Origin: an uncultured Lentisphaerota bacterium
GTDB taxonomy: Bacteria > Verrucomicrobiota > Kiritimatiellia > CAIQIC01
Length of the DNA stretch: 32,255 nucleotides
Direction of reading: 5' to 3'
NCBI GenBank assembly: GCA_903871765.1
Contig: CAIQIC010000530.1
Location: 1 to 32,255, forward strand
The notes under the pieces are model-generated. The model worked only from the letters and a program-made list of their open reading frames with translations, did no database searches and was not told the DNA's origin. Made by a program: the position numbers and the translations under genes. This document shows, piece by piece, positions 24,429 through 32,255 of the stretch (its first letter is position 1; every line of letters starts with the position of its first letter).

Positions 24429-24803
24429 CTATTTCTTTGCTCGATAATTCACTTTACTCAAGCCCTTGAAGTCACCGTCTTGTGTCCACACCCAGGCGTC
24501 ATGCACACGCGCAGTCGCCAGGATCAGGCTATCAGCCATGGGAAGCTTGTGGGCTACGCTCAAGCGGGCGGCCTCAATGGCCAAATCTTCGTCCACTTCG
24601 ACCACGCACCCCGTCTTCATCTGAGCCACGACTTGCAGGGCGGCATTTTCGCCCCGCTCCTGCAAAACCTTCTTGAAGACTTCGTAGATCGTAATGCTGG
24701 GTACCAAGAGGTTGCCCACGTCCTCAATCGCCTTGGCGAAGTACTCTGCATTCGGGCCACCGGTGAAGTACTCCAGCCAGGCCGACGAATCGACCGCGTT
24801 CAT
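24429..24803 (-). CDS. vapC: VapC-type PIN-domain ribonuclease toxin
   Basis: The 124-residue protein has the PIN-domain acidic set: D5 (NAVDSSAWLEYF), E41 (ITIYEVFKKV), D91 (LPMADSLILATAR) and D109/D111 (TQDGDF). PIN toxins use Mg2+ to cut RNA, often tRNA or rRNA. The start codon overlaps the antitoxin stop as ATGA, the usual coupling that keeps antitoxin in excess. The pair lies between the metallopeptidase/esterase operon and the fucosidase, all on the minus strand. Confidence 0.93.
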   Translation of the reverse strand: MNAVDSSAWLEYFTGGPNAEYFAKAIEDVGNLLVPSITIYEVFKKVLQERGENAALQVVAQMKTGCVVEVDEDLAIEAARLSVAHKLPMADSLILATARVHDAWVWTQDGDFKGLSKVNYRAKK

Positions 24804-25006
24804 AGGCGGTCAGCCTCGCGCGTCAAAGCCGTATCCATTCCGCGTAGCCAGCCCTTCATCTCGCGCATCTTCCGCAACGGGATGAGTTGCACCCGGCCGT
24901 CGTAGTTCATTACCTGGAATTTTTCTCCCGGCCGAACCCCCATGGACTTGCGCACATCCTCGGGGATCACCACCTGATACTTCGGCGATACGGTTACCGT
25001 TGTCAT
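24800..25006 (-). CDS. vapB: VapB/AbrB-type (SpoVT-AbrB fold) antitoxin
   Basis: The 68-residue protein begins with a swapped-hairpin AbrB DNA-binding domain, VTVSPKYQVVIPEDVRKSMG then VRPGEKFQVMNYDGRVQLIP. A C-terminal tail (about 48-68) should wrap the toxin. It neutralises VapC and, with it, represses the operon. A promoter with a palindrome over the -10 box lies just upstream. Overlap with vapC is four bases. Confidence 0.92.
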   Translation of the reverse strand: MTTVTVSPKYQVVIPEDVRKSMGVRPGEKFQVMNYDGRVQLIPLRKMREMKGWLRGMDTALTREADRL

Positions 25007-25026
25007 AGCATCGATCCTTTGTGCGT

Positions 25027-25058
25027 ATTACTGTACAATAATCGATAGGAAACGTCAA
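25027..25058 (-). promoter_or_regulatory. vapBC promoter and operator
   Basis: On the minus strand TTGACG (25058-25053) and TACAGT (25035-25030) are 17 bases apart. A 16-bp palindrome with one mismatch pair (25027-25042, reading ATTATTGT then ACAGTAAT) overlaps the -10 box, as expected for autorepression by the VapBC complex. The start codon follows about 23 bases downstream. Confidence 0.7.
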
Positions 25059-25072
25059 GCTGCGAGCGATGC

Positions 25073-27298
25073 TCAGGGCGGCGCCGCGGACCAGAGCAGG
25101 GGCAGCAGCCGCTGATGCGAGGACCAGCCGAAGCCGTCCCCGCCGGCATTGCCCGGCCACTCGACCACCAGGTTGAGTTTCGGTTTGCCGGCTGCGCCGA
25201 AGTAGTAGAGGACCGTCAGGGCGTGCAAACCGGATTGCAGAGGCACCTCCGCGGTCTGGGCGCTGCCGTTCGCGCCCCCGGCCCCGTCGTTCTCGATCAC
25301 CGGCCGGCCATCCAGGTACAGGCGGCAGCCGGTGTTGGCGCGGGTACGGAACGTATACACGGCGCGGGCCGGCGCGCGAAAATACCCGTCGAAGCGCATC
25401 GCGAAGTGTGCCTTGCGCTGGCGTCCCTGCGGCACCGCCGTCGCCGCCTCCAGGGGGTTGGCCGCGAGGCCCGTGGCCGCCGCCGTCACCTTGGTGGTGC
25501 GCAGATCGCTGAACAGCTCCTGGTAGGGCAGGAAACCGTTATTGGCATCCTCATAGAACGACCAGCGCAAGCCGGGCTGCAAAGCGCCCCGCTCCGGCAG
25601 CGCGGGCTGAAACTCCGCGGCGGCATAGGTCCGCTTGGTCTCCCGGTACGGCAGCGCCTGGTATAGACCGAGAAACCGCAGGGCCGGCTGGTCGCGCGCC
25701 GCGACCACACGGAAGCGGACCTTGGCCGCGGTTGTGTCGCTCAAAGGCAGCACGCGTTTGCGGCCCACCGTCCGGCCCTCCGCTACCAGCGTCCAGCGGT
25801 CTTCCTGCCAGGCGTCCAGGGCGAAGGCGGAGATCCGCTGGCCCGGCTCGAGGAATTCCTCGACCACTAGGTTGTTGAAGGTCCGCGGTTCGGGGAATTC
25901 CGCCACGCAGATCATGTTCGTGGTTCCTGCCAGCGCGAAACATGGCTGATCGCGCTCCGCGCGCAGGAGCTGCTCGGGCTGGTCGCCCGGGCGCCCGCCC
26001 GTCAGCGACAACTTAGCGCCGCGCAGCACGTTGACGCGAAAAGAACCGTCAATCCACCGCCGCCACGCGCCCAGGCGCTCGGCTTGCGGGGCGGTGAACA
26101 CGCCGCTGGGGTCCGGCGCCGGGCTGATGATCAGCACGCCGCCGGAGCCGATCGAGGCATAGTAGGCGTTCACCAGCGTCTCCAGCGAGCGCGGCTCGCC
26201 GACGCCGTCCCAGTGCCAGCCGCCGGTCAGGATGCGCGTGTCGCACTCCTGCGGGATGAAGAACAGCTCCTGCCCGCGCAACTGGGCCAGATCATCCGTG
26301 AGCACGGGCAGGTGCTTGCTGATCAACTGATCGTAGTGGAACGGCACCCAGCGCTGCTGACGGAGTTCCGGCAGCATGGGCAGCACGTTCCAATTCACCG
26401 CGTCGCCGATCGCCGACTCGTTGCCGCACCAGCGGACGCCAAAGCCGCACATGGCGACCAGGCATTTGGGCTGGTAGCGGTGCACCAGCTCGTAGATGCG
26501 GTTCCAATCCTCCGCGCCGTTGCTGCCCGCGCCGTCGAACCACAATTCGCTGATTTCGCCGTACGGCACCAGCGTTTCCCGGAGCTGCTGCTCGACGTAG
26601 GCCTGATAGGTCTGACGCTGCGCCAGCGTCATCTTCTCGGGCCCCTGCCGCGGATGGTCGCAGCGCGGATCGTGCTGGTCCCACAACGAGATGTAAAGAC
26701 CGAGCTTCAGGCCGCCGGCGCGGCACGCGTCGGCGATCTCCCGGACCATGTCGCCCCGGCCGCCGCGCCACGGCGAGCTGCGGATGTTGTAGTCGTTCAA
26801 CTGGGACGGCCACAAGGCATAGCCATCGTGGTGCTTGGCGACAAACACAATCATCCTGGCCCCGATCGCCTGGTGGAAGCGCACCCATTCGCGGGCGTCG
26901 AACTTGGCCGGATTGAAACGCCGCGGATCCTCATGGCCCGTACCCTGCTGCTGGCCGGAGGCCGTGCTCATCCCGAAGTGCGGGAAGGTGATGAGCTCCA
27001 GGTCGAGATAGGCCAGCTTTTCGGGCGTCGGTTTGACCCGCGCCGCGCGCCGCGCGACCTCCGCCAGCGTCTCGTTCGTGGAGGCCGGCCGCGAAACTTC
27101 GCGGTCATAAAAGGCCCGCATCCATTGCCAATGAGCCGCGTTGGTCACCGTGACCGGCTCGGGCGGATACTGGTAGGCGGGTATCTGGCCACCATCCACC
27201 GGCCGCGGTTCGGCCGGCAAAGCACTCGGCGGCGACACCGCCAGGAACAAAGCGGCGGCATATGCAGGAACGGAACACCGGGTGAACAGGGTTTTCAT
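25073..27298 (-). CDS. Secreted alpha-L-fucosidase, GH29, with C-terminal accessory domains
   Basis: The 741-residue protein starts with a signal peptide (to about residue 29). The GH29 barrel covers about 95-440, with VFVAKHHDGYALWPS (151-165), GGLKLGLYISLWDQHDP and ISELWFDGAG. D255 in that last segment is the likely nucleophile. The region around 460-580 resembles a discoidin-like beta-sandwich, and the last 150 residues (AHFAMRFDGYFRAPARAVYT then TGCRLYLDGRPVI) resemble a PA14-type carbohydrate-binding module. GH29 enzymes release terminal L-fucose with retention of configuration. Export suggests action on fucoidan, mucin or plant glycans in the periplasm or outside the cell. No clear ribosome site precedes the ATG at 27298. 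The stop is close to the vapBC promoter, 14 bases away. Sulfatases are not in view. Confidence 0.92.
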   Translation of the reverse strand: MKTLFTRCSVPAYAAALFLAVSPPSALPAEPRPVDGGQIPAYQYPPEPVTVTNAAHWQWMRAFYDREVSRPASTNETLAEVARRAARVKPTPEKLAYLDLELITFPHFGMSTASGQQQGTGHEDPRRFNPAKFDAREWVRFHQAIGARMIVFVAKHHDGYALWPSQLNDYNIRSSPWRGGRGDMVREIADACRAGGLKLGLYISLWDQHDPRCDHPRQGPEKMTLAQRQTYQAYVEQQLRETLVPYGEISELWFDGAGSNGAEDWNRIYELVHRYQPKCLVAMCGFGVRWCGNESAIGDAVNWNVLPMLPELRQQRWVPFHYDQLISKHLPVLTDDLAQLRGQELFFIPQECDTRILTGGWHWDGVGEPRSLETLVNAYYASIGSGGVLIISPAPDPSGVFTAPQAERLGAWRRWIDGSFRVNVLRGAKLSLTGGRPGDQPEQLLRAERDQPCFALAGTTNMICVAEFPEPRTFNNLVVEEFLEPGQRISAFALDAWQEDRWTLVAEGRTVGRKRVLPLSDTTAAKVRFRVVAARDQPALRFLGLYQALPYRETKRTYAAAEFQPALPERGALQPGLRWSFYEDANNGFLPYQELFSDLRTTKVTAAATGLAANPLEAATAVPQGRQRKAHFAMRFDGYFRAPARAVYTFRTRANTGCRLYLDGRPVIENDGAGGANGSAQTAEVPLQSGLHALTVLYYFGAAGKPKLNLVVEWPGNAGGDGFGWSSHQRLLPLLWSAAPP

Positions 27299-27346
27299 GA
27301 TGGTCGTGCTACTGGATCACATGGCAAAAAGTCCCGTGCGAGCGGC

Positions 27347-27493
27347 TCACTGCAGCAGCGGGTCCACCCAGACGGCATGGGCCGCAGCGTATGTTCCAGG
27401 ACAATCGACGAACAATTCCAGGCGGCGGACGCCCCGCACCAGCACCTTGAATGTCGGCGTATTCCCCACAGCAAGCCCTGACCATGGCGCAGG
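27347..27493 (-). pseudogene. C-terminal remnant of an NPCBM-domain protein
   Basis: A 48-codon minus-strand stretch has no start codon of its own. It contains NTPTFKVLVRGVRRLELFVD and ends HAVWVDPLLQ then stop. This matches the closing strands of NPCBM modules, where a G-V-x-x-L-x-L-x-V strand precedes D/A-H-A-x-W-x-x-x-x-L. It sits just ahead of the fucosidase gene and is cut off upstream by a stop. It is likely the tail of a lost glycoside hydrolase or sulfatase gene. The rest of 27299-27603 holds no other gene I can support. Confidence 0.55.
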
Positions 27494-27603
27494 TTAGCAA
27501 AGCAGGCCAACCGGACGCGAGTATTTCCAGCATGCGGTCGGCGACATAGCCAAACTCAGGCGGTGTTCTGCAGGGCACGTGGAGCCCGCATCCGGGACCG
27601 TCT

Positions 27604-28950
27604 TCAGGCCGGCGGAGCGGCGCGGGTGAGCAACGCGGCGAAGGCGCCGTCGGTGCCCGCGGCGCCGGGCAACAATTTTCGCGTGGCGTCCAGGCGGAAC
27701 TCCGGATGCGCCGGCAGCCAGCGCGCGATGAGCTGTTCGTTTTCCTCCGGTTCGATGCTGCACGTGCTGTACACCAGCCGGCCGCCGGGCCGCAGCAGTG
27801 CCGCCGCGCCGTGCAGGATGCGATACTGCGTCTCGGTCAGCTTGTGCAGCCGCGTCGGCGTGAACCGCCAGCGCGCGTCGGGCCGCCGGCGCAATACGCC
27901 GGTGTTGCTGCAGGGCACGTCGAGCAGGATGGCGTCGAAGCCCTCGCTTCCGCCCGCGGCAAGCAGCGCCTGCCGCGCGGGTTCCGGGCTGGCCGCGTCG
28001 CCCTGGATGACGCGGATCAGTTCGCTCCCGAACCGTTCGACGTTGGTCTTCAGCCGGCCGAGGCGGTCGGTCCGCACGTCCATGGCCACCAGCAGGCCCT
28101 GTCCGCCCAGCAGCTCGGCGATCAGCAACGCCTTGCCGCCGGGCGCGGCACAAGCGTCGAGCACGCGCTCCCCCCTCCGGGGGGCCAGCAGGTCCACGGC
28201 CAGCGTCGTCGCCGGATCCTGCACGACAAACCAGCCCTCGCGGTAGCCGGGGACCGCGCTGACGCGCACGCCGCGCGGCAGCACCAAGAAGTCCCGGCCC
28301 AGCGCCTGCAACGGCTGCGTCACCATACCCGCCGCCGCCAGTTGCCGGCGGAACTCGTCCGACGCCACGCACGCCGTGTTAAGCCGCAGGACGGTTTCCG
28401 CCCGCTGGTTGTCCCACGCGCAGATGCCCAGCGCCGCCTCCGCGCCGAAATTCTTTTGCCAGCGTTGCAGCAACGCGTCGGGATGGGAGAGCCGGACACC
28501 CGCCGGCTGGCGCTCCAACTCCGCCAGCAGGTCCGCGCGCTCGCGGCTGGCGCGGCGCAGCACGGCATTGACGAAATCCGCGGCATGCCGGCTGGCGACG
28601 GCTTTGGCCGCCTCGACGGTCTCGTTCACCGCGGCGTACGGCTCGACGTCGTCCATCCACAGCAACTGATACAACCCGACCAGCAGCAGCGCGCGCACGG
28701 GCCGGTCCGGCGGGCGCGGCGCGAGTTTCCGGAGCAGCCACTCCAGCGCGCGGCGCCAGCGGACGACGCCCAGCACCATCTCCATCACGAACGCGTGGTC
28801 CGTAGCCACGGCGTCCAGTTGCCGGTCGGGGAAATCGCCACGCACCAGCCATTCCGCCAGAATCCGGGCCGCCGTGCCGCGGGTGTTATGGGACGACGGC
28901 GCTGGTGCCGGAACAGTCTCGGGAGCAACGTTTTCAGGTGAATCGGTCAT
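27604..28950 (-). CDS. rsmB: 16S rRNA m5C967 methyltransferase RsmB
   Basis: The 448-residue protein has an N-terminal NusB-like RNA-binding domain (about 22-150, with VLGVVRWRRALEWLL and DFVNAVLRRASRE). A Rossmann methyltransferase domain follows: SAM loop LDACAAPGGK (264-273), motif IV DVPCSNTG with C347, motif VI YSTCSIEPEENE with the catalytic C397, and VLRRRPDARWR between. RsmB methylates C967 of 16S rRNA in the cytoplasm. The N-terminal 22 residues are a proline-rich extension. There is no strong ribosome site before the ATG at 28950; a TACACT about 17 bases upstream might be a -10 box. It is divergent from hicB, with a 146-base spacer. Confidence 0.94.
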   Translation of the reverse strand: MTDSPENVAPETVPAPAPSSHNTRGTAARILAEWLVRGDFPDRQLDAVATDHAFVMEMVLGVVRWRRALEWLLRKLAPRPPDRPVRALLLVGLYQLLWMDDVEPYAAVNETVEAAKAVASRHAADFVNAVLRRASRERADLLAELERQPAGVRLSHPDALLQRWQKNFGAEAALGICAWDNQRAETVLRLNTACVASDEFRRQLAAAGMVTQPLQALGRDFLVLPRGVRVSAVPGYREGWFVVQDPATTLAVDLLAPRRGERVLDACAAPGGKALLIAELLGGQGLLVAMDVRTDRLGRLKTNVERFGSELIRVIQGDAASPEPARQALLAAGGSEGFDAILLDVPCSNTGVLRRRPDARWRFTPTRLHKLTETQYRILHGAAALLRPGGRLVYSTCSIEPEENEQLIARWLPAHPEFRLDATRKLLPGAAGTDGAFAALLTRAAPPA

Positions 28951-29096
28951 GTACGGGGCAGTGTAGCGGGTTTTGCCGAGATTGACGAGGTCGAGCAGTG
29001 TACGCGCTCAGGTTAATTTCAGCATCTGCTCAGCCGATGCCAAGTTGCTTGAAGACGCTGATAGCCACGGGCCAGCGCCTGTGGTACTGTAAAGAC

Positions 29097-29303
29097 ATGA
29101 AAGCATTCACGGCAGTCGTAGAACGGTGCCCCGAGACGAAACTGTACGTGGGCTACGTGCCCGGTTTTCCGGGTGCGCATTCCCAGGGCTCCACCCTTGA
29201 AGAACTGCGCGAGAATCTCCGCGAAGTGATCCAAATGCTACTGGAGGATGGAGAGCCTGTACTGGAAGCGGAGTTTATTGGCACACAAGCTGTTACGGTG
29301 TAG
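29097..29303 (+). CDS. hicB: HicB-type antitoxin (short form)
   Basis: The 68-residue protein is a minimal HicB fold: a strand-rich start (MKAFTAVVERCPETKLYVGY), the signature VPGFPGAHSQGSTLEELREN, and a helix LREVIQMLLEDGE. There is no C-terminal DNA-binding domain, as in short HicB proteins. The ATG at 29097 is chosen from the family start; the frame is open further upstream without content. It neutralises the toxin encoded six bases downstream. The antitoxin-first order is the reverse of E. coli hicAB but common elsewhere. Confidence 0.9.
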   Translation: MKAFTAVVERCPETKLYVGYVPGFPGAHSQGSTLEELRENLREVIQMLLEDGEPVLEAEFIGTQAVTV

Positions 29304-29309
29304 CCCGCC

Positions 29310-29534
29310 ATGGGATCCTTGCCTGTCCTGAAACCTAGAGAAGCCATCCGTGCCCTCGAACGGCTCGGCTTCGTGCAGGTTCGTCAGCGAGGCTCGCACC
29401 GTCAGTTCCGACATCCCGATGGTCGCCAGACAACAGTACCGGACCACGGCTCACGCGATCTTTCGCCCATTCTTCTCCGACAGATCATCAAGGACATCGG
29501 CTTGACAGCGAACGAGTTCATGGACCAGCGCTGA
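29310..29534 (+). CDS. hicA: HicA-type mRNA interferase toxin
   Basis: The 74-residue protein is a typical HicA dsRBD-like fold, with LKPREAIRALERLGFVQVRQ, the active-site histidine H30 in RGSHRQFRHPDG, then VPDHGSRDLSPILLRQIIKD. HicA toxins cleave mRNA in a translation-independent way. The gene is complete and has all expected blocks. It follows hicB by six bases and is the second chromosomal toxin-antitoxin pair in this window. Confidence 0.93.
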   Translation: MGSLPVLKPREAIRALERLGFVQVRQRGSHRQFRHPDGRQTTVPDHGSRDLSPILLRQIIKDIGLTANEFMDQR

Positions 29535-29580
29535 AGATGTCCGCACAAAGCGTTGGAACACTTCGCCGCGAAGCGCGATC

Positions 29581-30072
29581 ATGAAAGCGACTTCCTGGTT
29601 GCGGTTGGGGCTGCTGCTGTTGTTCCTGAGCGGCGCGGGGTGTGCCGTCCGCGATCTGCGGTGGACGCCGCCCGCGCCCGCCAACGATCCGCGCTGGCGC
29701 AACTACACCATGCTCACCACCGGCTACTGTCCCTGCGGGCAATGCTGCAACTGGCGGCATTCGTGGTGGTTCGGACGGCCGGTGATTGCGACGGGACCCG
29801 ACCGGGGCCGCCGCAAGGCGGTGGGCGTCACCGCCAGCGGCCGGCCGGCGCGGCCCGGTACCGTGGCGGCGGACGAGAAGCTGCTGACGTTCGGCACGCG
29901 CGTGTATGTGCCCGGCTACGGGTATGGCATCGTCGAGGATCGCGGCGGCGACATCAAGGGCCACCGGCTGGATCTGTTCTTCAAGACGCACGTGGAAGCG
30001 CAGGCCTGGGGCCGGCGCCAGCTCGTGGTCCGCGTGCTGGTGCCCGACCGCGGCGCCCGGCCGCCGCGGTGA
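29581..30072 (+). CDS. 3D-domain lipoprotein (putative cell-wall enzyme)
   Basis: The 163-residue protein has a hydrophobic N-terminus and a possible lipobox ending at C21 (LSGAGC), so it is probably an envelope lipoprotein. A cysteine cluster YCPCGQCC lies at 49-56. The 3D domain follows: GVTASG (82-87), GTVAAD, LLTFGTRVYVPGYGYGIVED (101-120), then RGGDIKGHRLDLFF. The three acidic residues D98, D120 and D131 define the family. 3D domains, shared with MltA and Rpf-like proteins, are linked to peptidoglycan lysis. No clear Shine-Dalgarno site precedes the ATG. It is likely cytoplasmic-membrane or outer-membrane anchored, acting in the periplasm. Confidence 0.85.
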   Translation: MKATSWLRLGLLLLFLSGAGCAVRDLRWTPPAPANDPRWRNYTMLTTGYCPCGQCCNWRHSWWFGRPVIATGPDRGRRKAVGVTASGRPARPGTVAADEKLLTFGTRVYVPGYGYGIVEDRGGDIKGHRLDLFFKTHVEAQAWGRRQLVVRVLVPDRGARPPR

Positions 30073-30261
30073 TTCCGTAGGACGTCCGCTAACAGCTCGC
30101 CTCCGCCGGTTCAGCCGGAAAGGGATATTATCCACAGATTTACTGGATTTGTGCAGATTTCATGGCGAGAAGAAGAGAACCGCCCATTCCTTCCTGGTTT
30201 CCTCATTTCCTAATAATCCTACGCTATGCCGACGATCAGCGTGGAGGCTACAGAATAAAAT

Positions 30262-30386
30262 TTGCCTGCGAAACACGCTAAGCGGCGCGAATGCGGAGAG
30301 ACGAAGATAAGAATCATGCGACGTTGATGGGGTAATTCTCCGTTCTGTATCGTTCCTTTTCGCGTTCATTCGTGTTTCGCGGGCAA
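30262..30386. repeat. Extragenic element bounded by 16-bp inverted repeats
   Basis: TTGCCTGCGAAACACG at 30262-30277 is repeated in inverted form at 30371-30386 with one mismatch, with 93 bases between. The surrounding non-coding stretch 30073-30433 also contains TCCACAGATT-type words like those near the window start. No gene is visible between the 3D-domain gene and the rdgC stop. It is a candidate miniature or dispersed non-coding element. Confidence 0.45.
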
Positions 30387-30433
30387 CTTCTTTCTTCTTG
30401 CCGACGCGTGAATTGAGCCTGAATGCCGCAGGG

Positions 30434-31531
30434 CTATCGCCGCGTGGCGCGGCCGGCAACCCAGCGCCGGATCTCCGCGAGCGTTTTCTGCCAGCGCGCG
30501 GCATCGTTGCGCTCGGCCAGGAACTGATCGTAGATGCCGAGGAAAGCGTCCTGAAACAATGCGAGCAGGCGCACGCGGTCCTGGAACCGGCTGACCGCGT
30601 CCACCTGTTCCGTCGGCGGCAGGCGCAGGCCGCGGAAGACGAAGTTTTCGGCGTCCAACGTGCACACCCAGGACTGGTCGCCGCGGGCGAGGGTGACGCG
30701 GGCGCGCTTGAGCTTCTTGCCGCCCAGCAGGGCGGCCTTGGCCTCGGCGCTGAGCCGCGGTTCGCCCTTGCGGAGCAGCACCTCGTGCGCGCCGCCGCCC
30801 TCCATGATGAACGTCAGCGGACCCTCCAGCAGCAGGCCGAACGACCCGAGCTCGGGCACGGTCATCATCCCGCCGCGCGCTTCGGAGACAAACCAGAACC
30901 AAGTGAGGAAATCGTGGCCGACGCGGTCGCTGACCGGTTCGCCCTCGGCCTCGGCCGAAAAGCAACTGACGTCCCATTGGCGGATATCCACCTGCCGGCG
31001 CGCGGCGGCGGCTTCGGGCGTGAGCGGAATCGGGCTGACACCGGTCGCCTGATGGAAATGCAAGATGAAATCATCCACCTGCCGGTCCGCCAGCGCGGTC
31101 GCCCACAGGCGCCGGCCGTCCGGCTCGCTGACGCAGGCGACGGCTTTGAGCTGCGGGGGCATCTGCGGGAGCAGGCGCGCGGTCACCTGCTGGCGAATGT
31201 CGCTGCGCACGCGCGCGCTCAGCCGGTCCTGGCCGCTGGCCGCGAGTTGGGCCAGTTCCTCCAGCCGGCATTCGGCGCGGAACAGCGCGGCGGGGATCTT
31301 GCGCTCCGCGGCGACCAGCGTCAGGCGGAGGCAGCCGCCGTAGTACGCGTTGTCGTCCGTCAGGTTGCGATCCAGCAGATGCCGGCCGCTGACCCAGCCG
31401 GTGACCTTGCCCGCGCCGAGCGTATCCAGCGGCGGCAGGGCGTGCCGGGCGAAGCGCGCCACGACCCGCTCCGGCAGCGGTTGCGGCAGGTGCAACAGGC
31501 GAAAACTGATCGAACCGCTTTCGAAACCCAT
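30434..31531 (-). CDS. rdgC: Recombination-associated protein RdgC, divergent form
   Basis: The 365-residue protein carries blocks I associate with the RdgC-type family outside Gammaproteobacteria. These are [15 protein letters not shown] at the start, [20 protein letters not shown] (44-63), a long helical middle, and the signature [14 protein letters not shown] near residue 207. It ends with [20 protein letters not shown]. RdgC forms a ring-shaped dimer on double-stranded DNA and modulates RecA. GGGAG six bases upstream supports the start at 31531. It follows rho on the same strand with a 48-base spacer that contains a hairpin. Compared with E. coli RdgC (about 300 residues) this form is longer, and the identification rests on motif memory, so the function is inferred. 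Confidence 0.78.
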   Translation of the reverse strand: MGFESGSISFRLLHLPQPLPERVVARFARHALPPLDTLGAGKVTGWVSGRHLLDRNLTDDNAYYGGCLRLTLVAAERKIPAALFRAECRLEELAQLAASGQDRLSARVRSDIRQQVTARLLPQMPPQLKAVACVSEPDGRRLWATALADRQVDDFILHFHQATGVSPIPLTPEAAAARRQVDIRQWDVSCFSAEAEGEPVSDRVGHDFLTWFWFVSEARGGMMTVPELGSFGLLLEGPLTFIMEGGGAHEVLLRKGEPRLSAEAKAALLGGKKLKRARVTLARGDQSWVCTLDAENFVFRGLRLPPTEQVDAVSRFQDRVRLLALFQDAFLGIYDQFLAERNDAARWQKTLAEIRRWVAGRATRR

Positions 31532-31548
31532 GCGATGCTCCCGGGAAA

Positions 31549-31573
31549 GCCGGCGTGCGGGGGCACGCCCGGC
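31549..31573 (-). terminator. GC-rich hairpin between rho and rdgC
   Basis: GCCGGCGTGC (31549-31558) pairs with GCACGCCCGGC (31563-31573) with one bulged base and a four-base loop. Read on the minus strand it follows the rho stop by 6 bases and is trailed by only three Ts. It may reduce read-through into rdgC but is weak as an intrinsic terminator. Confidence 0.4.
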
Positions 31574-31579
31574 ACGTGG

Positions 31580-32255
<676 letters not shown>

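Noticed and set aside
26084-27481. Long plus-strand open frame opposite the fucosidase gene
   Set aside because: Its translation is arginine, alanine and histidine rich without domains, and it is the antisense shadow of a well-supported GH29 gene in GC-rich DNA.
27309-27578. 89-codon minus-strand open frame downstream of rsmB
   Set aside because: No domain content; the NPCBM-like match is in a different frame over part of the same DNA, so this frame is likely spurious.

Overview
The window is a GC-rich (roughly mid-60s percent) bacterial chromosome segment. The gene content points to the PVC superphylum, most likely a Kiritimatiellota, Lentisphaerota or Verrucomicrobiota-type organism. It holds rhamnose and fucose catabolism genes, a GH29 fucosidase, remnants of an NPCBM module and of a sialate O-acetylesterase-type enzyme, a corrinoid/DUF1638 cassette, a divergent RdgC and many short extragenic palindromes. 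This assignment is an inference; no rRNA or other phylogenetic marker was analysed, and no tRNA, rRNA or CRISPR array was seen.

Layout. 1-3110 (minus): a rhamnulokinase gene followed by a frameshifted PHP-domain gene. 3178-7399 (plus): tlyA and nadK, translationally coupled, then a large U32 peptidase-family gene. 7533-10935 (plus): a corrinoid protein, a RACo/RamA-type iron-sulfur ASKHA reactivator and a DUF1638 protein, which together look like the accessory half of a corrinoid methyltransferase pathway whose substrate methyltransferase is not in view. 11016-12197 (plus): an AAA_14/DUF4143 ATPase preceded by a 51-bp interrupted palindrome. 12208-13152 (minus): a secreted protein of unknown function.

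13402-22711 is the accessory heart of the window. It contains the 3' remnant of an AlbA_2/Schlafen-type regulator, a PLD-plus-SNF2-like helicase, an XRE repressor overlapping an ImmA/IrrE-like protease gene, a 1207-residue type ISP-like adenine methyltransferase, and a two-TM protein of lower GC. The XRE promoter carries a 22-bp palindrome over its -10 box. The methyltransferase gene is a mosaic: its specificity region (about 19921-21180) has much lower GC than its flanks, and an array of small palindromes has been absorbed in frame near its 3' end. I read the set as a probable restriction-modification or anti-phage island under repressor/protease control. This is the best candidate here for an undescribed system.

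22851-27493 (minus): a secreted HEXXH metallopeptidase coupled to an esterase that has lost its catalytic serine block, a VapBC toxin-antitoxin pair with a visible promoter and operator, a secreted GH29 fucosidase, and the tail of a lost NPCBM-domain gene. 27604-32255: rsmB (minus), a HicBA pair and a 3D-domain lipoprotein (plus), then rdgC and the 3' part of rho (minus, running off the window). Two intergenic stretches (1-207 and 30262-30386) are bounded by inverted repeats and look like dispersed extragenic elements.
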